Source of the DNA: Alphaproteobacteria bacterium
GTDB taxonomy: Bacteria > Pseudomonadota > Alphaproteobacteria > Rhizobiales > Hyphomicrobiaceae
DNA length: 56,301 bases
Direction of reading: 5' to 3'
NCBI GenBank assembly: GCA_018819265.1
Contig: JAHJQI010000100.1
Coordinates: forward strand, 1 to 56,301
This document shows positions 51,594 through 56,301 of the stretch, one piece after another (position 1 is the first letter of the stretch; the number at the start of each line of letters is the position of its first letter). The notes under the pieces were generated by a model, which was not told the origin of the DNA, searched no databases, and saw nothing but the letters and a program-made list of their open reading frames with translations. The translations under genes were made by a program, and so were the position numbers.

Positions 51594-51820
51594 CCTGGCG
51601 GGCGGTCCGGATGCCGGGCATGCCAGGGAGGAGCAGCCGGCTTGGGGGAAGGACGGGGGATGAACCCGGATGCCACCCTGACTTTAAGTTACCGGATTAC
51701 TGGCCTTTGATCAGGGACAGGGGGGTCTAACCCGGCAACACAGTCAACCTAGCCGGTCGCCTTCGACCCGGCTGTTCCGCAGGTAACTCTCCTTCGGATT
51801 CTTGCCGGCACTTGCTGGCA

Positions 51821-52501
51821 TTACGCGTCCGGATCGACTTTATCGATCTGCGCCAGGATGTCCTCGTGCGTCGCCTCGGCCGGCAAGCGATAGAAATCGC
51901 CTGGAACCTTCAGGGCTTCTTCGAGCCGCACCTGGAATTCGCCCCGGCCCACTTCGATGGTGCCGAACTGGCGCAGATGATCGGTCACGAATTGCGTGTC
52001 GAGCAGCACGAACCCGCCGGCAATCAACCGGCCCGCAAGATGCACCAGCGCGATCTTTGAAACGTCGCGTTCCAGCGAAAACATGCTTTCGCCGAAGAAC
52101 GCACCGCCCAGCGCCACGCCGTAGAGCCCCCCGACGAGCCGCGAGCCGTTCCACACCTCCACCGTATGGCAGTGCCCCAGGTCGAACAGATCGCGGTAGA
52201 GCTGGCGGATGCGTGAGTTGATCCAGGTCGAACGCCGTCCGGGCCGCGATGCCGCGCAACCCTCGATGACCGAATCGAAATCGCAGTCGGCGCGGACCTC
52301 GAAGGCTGTCGATCTGATGGTCCGCTTCAGTCGCCTTGGCACGTGCACCCGATCAAGCGGCAAAATCCCCCGGTGCTGCGGCTCGATCCAGTAGAGCGCA
52401 GGATCGCTCGAGCTCTCGGCCATAGGAAAAATTCCGCAGCTATAGGCCTTGAGCAGAACCTGCGGCGTAATTTCGATCATGATGTCGTCACGTGAGGCCA
52501 C
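51821..52501 (-). CDS. aat: Leucyl/phenylalanyl-tRNA-protein transferase
   Basis: 226 residues from a GTG at 52501 (GGGGAG 11 bases upstream); an ATG at 52480 just before [21 protein letters not shown] is an alternative. Aat adds Leu or Phe to N-terminal Arg or Lys, marking proteins for ClpS/ClpAP. Motifs: [60 protein letters not shown]. Length is normal. It closes a minus-strand row after accC, at 193 bases distance. Confidence 0.95.
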   Translation of the reverse strand: MASRDDIMIEITPQVLLKAYSCGIFPMAESSSDPALYWIEPQHRGILPLDRVHVPRRLKRTIRSTAFEVRADCDFDSVIEGCAASRPGRRSTWINSRIRQLYRDLFDLGHCHTVEVWNGSRLVGGLYGVALGGAFFGESMFSLERDVSKIALVHLAGRLIAGGFVLLDTQFVTDHLRQFGTIEVGRGEFQVRLEEALKVPGDFYRLPAEATHEDILAQIDKVDPDA

Positions 52502-52694
52502 GAGACGCGTTACTCCCCGGTTGCTCTAACCTTTGAACCCGCGATTGTCCGTCAAGAATTGATGGTTTTCAAGGATTTGGATTACTCTCTGCACCCGATC
52601 GCGACTGTACCGCAAATCGATTGCATGGCGTGGCCGGCTGCCCGATCGCTGAACGCCGGTGAAGTCATGCCCAAGATTATGGCGGGTTGACGAA

Positions 52695-54035
52695 TTACGG
52701 CTTGCTGAGGAAGTTTTCGAGCCAGTGGATGTCATACATGCCATTGGCGATATCGGGCTGCCGGATCAATTCGTTGAACAGCGGGATCGTCGTCTCGATG
52801 CCATCGATCACGAACTCTGACAGCGCCCGTTTCAGCCGCATCAGGCATTCGTTGCGCGTTTTTCCGTGCACGATCAGCTTGCCGATCAGGCTGTCGTAGT
52901 AGGGCGGGATCGTATAGCCCTGATAGACGCCGGAATCGACGCGCACACCGAGGCCGCCGGGTGGATGCCAATAGGTAATCCGCCCGGGCGACGGCCGGAA
53001 AGTGCGAGGATTCTCCGCATTGATGCGGCATTCGATGGCGTGGCCTGAGAACGTCACGTCCTTCTGGCTCAGCGTCAGCTGCGATCCCGACGCAACCCGG
53101 ATCTGCTCCAGCACCAGGTCGATGCCGGTAATCATCTCCGTGACCGGATGCTCGACCTGCAGGCGCGTATTCATCTCGATGAAGTAGAAATTGCCGTCCT
53201 CGTAGAGGAATTCGACCGTACCCGCCCCACGATAGCGCAGTTCGGCAATAGCCTTTGCGACCGTCTCACCGATCTTCTTGCGCGAATCCGCGTTGAGCGC
53301 GGGCGATGGCGCTTCTTCCATCACCTTCTGGTGTCGCCTTTGCAATGAGCAGTCACGCTCACCGAGGTGAATGGCATTGCCCTGGCCGTCGCCGAACACC
53401 TGGATTTCGATGTGCCGCGGCCTGGTCAGGTACTTTTCGATATAGATCGTATCGTCGCCGAAGGCGGCTTTCGCCTCCGAGCGCGCAGCCGCCATCGAGG
53501 ACATCAGATCGCTGGCCTTGTGCACGACCTTCATGCCGCGCCCGCCGCCACCTGAAGCCGCTTTGACAAGCACCGGATAACCGATTTCCTCGGCGATCCT
53601 CTTCGCTTCACCCTCTTCGCGCACGCCGCCTGGCGATCCAGGCACCACCGGGATCCCGAGCTTCAGCGCGGTCTCCTTGGCGGCGATCTTGTCGCCCATG
53701 ATGCGGATATGTTCCGAGCTGGGCCCGATGAACGTGATGTTGTGGTCTTCGAGGATCTCCGCGAAGCGCGCATTTTCAGACAGGAAACCGTAGCCTGGAT
53801 GCACGGCATCGACGCCGGTGATTTCACAAGCCGCCAGCAGACGCGGGATATTGAGGTAGCTGTCGGACGCCGGCGGCGGCCCGATGCAGACGCTCTCGTC
53901 GGCAAGGCGCACGTGCATGGCATCCGCGTCCGCCGTCGAGTGGACCGCGACCGTAGAAATGCCGAGTTCCTTGCAGGCGCGCTGGATACGCAGCGCAATC
54001 TCGCCGCGATTGGCTATGAGGACCTTGTCGAACAT
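52695..54035 (-). CDS. accC: Biotin carboxylase subunit of acetyl-CoA carboxylase
   Basis: 446 residues from ATG 54035 ([17 protein letters not shown]). An upstream ATG at 54047 overlaps the accB stop as ATGA and would add four residues. ATP-grasp motifs: [47 protein letters not shown]. It carboxylates biotin on AccB with ATP and bicarbonate, the first step of fatty-acid synthesis. It is translationally coupled to accB. Confidence 0.97.
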   Translation of the reverse strand: MFDKVLIANRGEIALRIQRACKELGISTVAVHSTADADAMHVRLADESVCIGPPPASDSYLNIPRLLAACEITGVDAVHPGYGFLSENARFAEILEDHNITFIGPSSEHIRIMGDKIAAKETALKLGIPVVPGSPGGVREEGEAKRIAEEIGYPVLVKAASGGGGRGMKVVHKASDLMSSMAAARSEAKAAFGDDTIYIEKYLTRPRHIEIQVFGDGQGNAIHLGERDCSLQRRHQKVMEEAPSPALNADSRKKIGETVAKAIAELRYRGAGTVEFLYEDGNFYFIEMNTRLQVEHPVTEMITGIDLVLEQIRVASGSQLTLSQKDVTFSGHAIECRINAENPRTFRPSPGRITYWHPPGGLGVRVDSGVYQGYTIPPYYDSLIGKLIVHGKTRNECLMRLKRALSEFVIDGIETTIPLFNELIRQPDIANGMYDIHWLENFLSKP

Positions 54036-54043
54036 GGCGCCCG

Positions 54044-54523
54044 TCATTCGATGATCACGAGCGGCTCGCCGAATTCGACGGGCTGACCGTTCTCGAACAG
54101 GATCGCGGCCACCGTACCGGACTTCTGGGCAGGAATCGAGTTCATGGTTTTCATCGCTTCGATGATGAGAACCGTATCGCCCTGGTTGACGCGGCTGCCG
54201 ACCTCCACGAATGCGGCGGCACCCGGCTCGGGCGAGCGGTATGCGGTCCCGACCATCGGCGATTTGAGCGCGCCGGGATGGCGCGCGGCATCGGCTCCCG
54301 AAGCATCGACCGGCGCCGCGCCGGGAACCGTGGCGGCGGCCCGCGAGGCGTCGATTGCAATCGGCGCGGCAGCCATCATCGCGATCTGCCGCACGACGCG
54401 CACGCGCAGTCCGCTTTTCTCGATCTCGATTTCGCTGAGACCGGTTTCGTTGAGCAGATCGGCGAGCTCGCGGATCACCTGGCTTTCGGTGATGTTGCTC
54501 CCCTTGCCGTCCTTAGCGCTCAT
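54044..54523 (-). CDS. accB: Biotin carboxyl carrier protein
   Basis: 159 residues from ATG 54523 behind a G-run. An N-terminal helical part ([29 protein letters not shown]) is followed by an Ala/Pro linker and the biotinyl domain. The biotin lysine is in EAMKTMN (the common form is EAMKLMN). Its stop overlaps a possible accC start. The ORF extends to 54580, but the extra residues overlap aroQ and are unlike the family. Confidence 0.96.
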   Translation of the reverse strand: MSAKDGKGSNITESQVIRELADLLNETGLSEIEIEKSGLRVRVVRQIAMMAAAPIAIDASRAAATVPGAAPVDASGADAARHPGALKSPMVGTAYRSPEPGAAAFVEVGSRVNQGDTVLIIEAMKTMNSIPAQKSGTVAAILFENGQPVEFGEPLVIIE

Positions 54524-54576
54524 GGACCTATGCCCCCTGCTCTTCGGCCGCTTTGAGGGCCGTGCTTTGTCTTCTC

Positions 54577-55026
54577 TCACGCGTTCTGGCTTTTCACGAT
54601 TTCGGCGAGCGCTTCGACCGCCAGCTCATAGCCTTTTGCTCCAAGCCCGCAGATCACGCCATGGGCGCCCAACGAAATATACGAGTGTTGTCGGAAAGGG
54701 TCGCGGCGAAAAATGTTGGAAAGGTGAACTTCGATGACCGGCAATTCGGCTGCCTGCAGCGCATCGAGCAATGCCACCGAGGTGTGCGTATAGCCCGCCG
54801 CGTTGATGATGATGGCGCTCGCCGCCTCTTTCGCTTCCTGGATCCAGTCGACCAGCTGCCCTTCGTGGTTGGATTGCCGGAACTCGATTCTGTAGCCGTG
54901 CTGCTGGGCTCGCGATTCGGTCCGCTTGCGCACGTCTTCGAGTGTCGCAGTCCCGTAGACGTCGGGCTGACGCTTGCCGAGCAAATTGAGGTTTGGTCCG
55001 TTCAGGACGAAGATGGGCTTTGCCAT
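54577..55026 (-). CDS. aroQ: Type II 3-dehydroquinate dehydratase
   Basis: 149 residues from ATG 55026; a TTG at 55041 is a weaker alternative. It starts [23 protein letters not shown], the family signature. Other motifs: [31 protein letters not shown] and [19 protein letters not shown], with active-site Tyr, Asn and His. It dehydrates 3-dehydroquinate in the shikimate pathway. It stands 53 bases upstream of accB on the same strand, a linkage common in many bacteria. Confidence 0.96.
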   Translation of the reverse strand: MAKPIFVLNGPNLNLLGKRQPDVYGTATLEDVRKRTESRAQQHGYRIEFRQSNHEGQLVDWIQEAKEAASAIIINAAGYTHTSVALLDALQAAELPVIEVHLSNIFRRDPFRQHSYISLGAHGVICGLGAKGYELAVEALAEIVKSQNA

Positions 55027-55235
55027 ATCCACGTATTGCAAAACAGGTTGGGCTGGCCGAGTGGTCGAGGATGAATGGACCGCGAGTCCGTCCGAGCCGT
55101 CAATTCCAGAAGACTCCGGCTAAAGCGTCTATCAGCTTTCTTGATGAAGTCAAAGGTGGCCGCCTGTCGCGACCGCCTGGGAAGAAGCGGCTGCGCCCGC
55201 TCTCGTCGACCTCTTGATACCGCCAGACGGCCCGT

Positions 55236-56078
55236 TCAGCAGACTTCGCAGCCGTTCTTGCGGAGATCCGTGACATGGGCCTCGATCTGCTCGAAGAGGT
55301 TTTCGGGTGCCCCGGCGATCGTGCGGTCGCCCACGAGGAAATGCGGCGTGCCGTTGATCCCCATTTTCTGGGCGAGTTCGCGCACCTTGTCGATCTCACC
55401 GGTCACTTCCGCCGAATCCATGTCGGCTTTTAGCTTTTCTGCGTCAAGCCCGATTTTGGCGGCGATTTTCAGGGCGCTTTCGCCGTCGACCGAGCCGCGG
55501 TAGGTGAGCAGGGCGCTATGCATTTCCCAGTACTTGCCCTGCTTCTTGGCGGCCAGCGCCACGCGGGCGGCTTCCTCCGAACCCTTCGACAGGATCGGCA
55601 GTTCCTTGAAAACGACCCGGACCTTCTTGTCCTTTTCGATCAGCTTGGCGACCTCCGAAAAGCCGCGCTTGCAGAAGCCGCAGTTGTAGTCGAAGAACTC
55701 GACGACCGTGATATCGCCCTTTGGATCCCCCGCCGAGGGCGCATCGGCGCGGCGGTAAAGTTCGTCGGCGTTCGACTTGATCGCTGTTTTGAGCCGCTCT
55801 TCTTGCTGCTTTTCCATCTTTGCTTCGAGCTTGGACTGGACTTCGAGCAGGATTTCAGGATTGGCGAGCAGATAGTCCTTGATGATGGCTTCGATGCCGG
55901 CCTTCTGGTCGGACGAAAACGCCGCCGCGGCAGCGCCCGCCGCCGGTTTTGCCGGATCCTCGGCGGTTGCGCGGTCGAAGACGGCATCTACGGCGATGGC
56001 ACAGCCAAGCACGCCGACGGCCAAGAGCCCGGCGCTCCGGGTCAGGTCTGCGCCAAGCTTCCAATTCGTCAAGTTCAT
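55236..56078 (-). CDS. DsbA-family thiol oxidoreductase, membrane-anchored or exported
   Basis: 280 residues. An N-terminal hydrophobic segment (SAGLLAVGVLGCAIAVDAVF) acts as signal or anchor. Residues ~55-110 form a helical N-terminal region (IIKDYLLANPEILLEVQSKLEAKMEK), also found in ScsC/Com1-like proteins, where it mediates oligomer formation. The thioredoxin fold has the CGFC site (C133, C136) and cis-Pro in NGTPHFLVG. The last four residues are CEVC, an extra Cys pair. It likely forms or isomerises disulfides in the periplasm, where several small four-Cys proteins of this window would be clients. Confidence 0.92.
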   Translation of the reverse strand: MNLTNWKLGADLTRSAGLLAVGVLGCAIAVDAVFDRATAEDPAKPAAGAAAAAFSSDQKAGIEAIIKDYLLANPEILLEVQSKLEAKMEKQQEERLKTAIKSNADELYRRADAPSAGDPKGDITVVEFFDYNCGFCKRGFSEVAKLIEKDKKVRVVFKELPILSKGSEEAARVALAAKKQGKYWEMHSALLTYRGSVDGESALKIAAKIGLDAEKLKADMDSAEVTGEIDKVRELAQKMGINGTPHFLVGDRTIAGAPENLFEQIEAHVTDLRKNGCEVC

Positions 56079-56144
56079 GGAACGTCCTTTTCAAGTTTCG
56101 GATCGCAGGCGCTTTCAGGGCGCGAATTAATTTTCCATCCGGCT

Positions 56145-56219
56145 CTAGTGGCCCGTCGCACCAAAATCGCATCATAGCCGCAACCTCGTCCGATTTTGGC
56201 GCGACATCAGGGCCACTAG
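56145..56219. repeat. CTAG-ended bulged hairpin element (CTAGTGGCCC stem)
   Basis: CTAGTGGCCC pairs with GGGCCACTAG (10 bp). A one-sided 4-nt bulge (ATCA) lies on the right. The inner stem GTCGCACCAAAATCG pairs over 15 bp with one mismatch. The 21-nt loop (56170-56190) holds AGCCGCAACCTCG. Confidence 0.88.
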
Positions 56220-56231
56220 CAACATCAATGG

Positions 56232-56301
56232 CTTAGTGAGGCGTTTATCGCGCCTTAGTTGGCTCAAACCTCGCCGCACCATCGGTCAACTAAGGCGCGA
56301 C
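56232..56301. repeat. TTAG-ended bulged hairpin element, right end outside the window
   Basis: The left outer arm is TTAGTGAGGCG, then TTTA. The inner arm TCGCGCCTTAGTTGGC pairs with GTCAACTAAGGCGCGA over 16 bp with one mismatch. The 21-nt loop contains GCCGCACCATCG, which matches the core of the preceding element at 10 of 12 positions. The right outer arm should follow just past the window. Confidence 0.75.

Noticed and set aside
52526..52744. Small gene between aat and accC
   Set aside because: The 72-codon frame overlaps the end of accC and has no family features or ribosome site.

Overview
The window is core chromosome of an alphaproteobacterium, most likely order Hyphomicrobiales (Rhizobiales). 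Four things point there: a ChpT-type histidine phosphotransferase of the CtrA relay, a DUF1134/EipA-type envelope protein, an RNase E whose S1 domain is split by a large acidic/basic insert, and CTAGAGCA-type intergenic palindromes. Gene orders also fit: uvrC-pgsA-moaD-moaE, rpoH-rluD, rne/amidase/mrcA/prfB, and dsbA-aroQ-accB-accC-aat. The genus cannot be named from sequence alone. I see no rRNA, tRNA, CRISPR, prophage or intact insertion sequence.

Layout. 0-8 kb: uncharacterised proteins, an AIM24-family protein, a TorF-type porin, an FolM-like SDR and a glucosaminidase-like exported protein. 8.5-14.5 kb: uvrC, pgsA, moaD-moaE and a first cell-wall amidase with a strong terminator. 15-22 kb: rpoH, rluD, small membrane proteins, a large membrane-anchored coiled-coil protein and eipA. 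22-25 kb: chpT, a one-domain response regulator and a fetAB-like transporter. 25-29 kb: small exported proteins, including a paralogous four-cysteine pair, plus rlmJ and holC. 29-36 kb: der, bamB, a YfgM-like protein, panB, an L,D-transpeptidase and an NnrU-like protein. 37.6-41 kb: three methyltransferases in one minus-strand cluster (PRMT-like, SpoU/TrmH, RlmI-like) and a cyclic-nucleotide-binding protein. 41.5-47 kb: prfB with a programmed frameshift, mrcA and a second amidase. 48-51 kb: rne behind a long leader. 51.8-56 kb: aat, accC, accB, aroQ and a DsbA-like oxidoreductase.

Many genes serve the envelope: two amidases, PBP1A, an L,D-transpeptidase, a glucosaminidase, BamB, EipA, a porin and phospholipid/fatty-acid enzymes. 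A second theme is RNA and translation: RNase E, RF2, Der, RluD, RlmJ and the methyltransferases.

The most unusual signal is in the intergenic DNA. At least five CTAG/TAGTG-ended hairpins of about 75-80 bp share one geometry (10-11 bp outer stem, one-sided 3-4 nt bulge, 15-16 bp inner stem, 21-24 nt loop). Their stem sequences differ, yet several share a loop core. A separate CTAGAGCA palindrome family shows compensatory stem changes. A third palindrome type (CCAACA...TGTTGG) sits nested in duplicated intergenic hairpins and also, in frame, inside the neighbouring RlmI-like methyltransferase.
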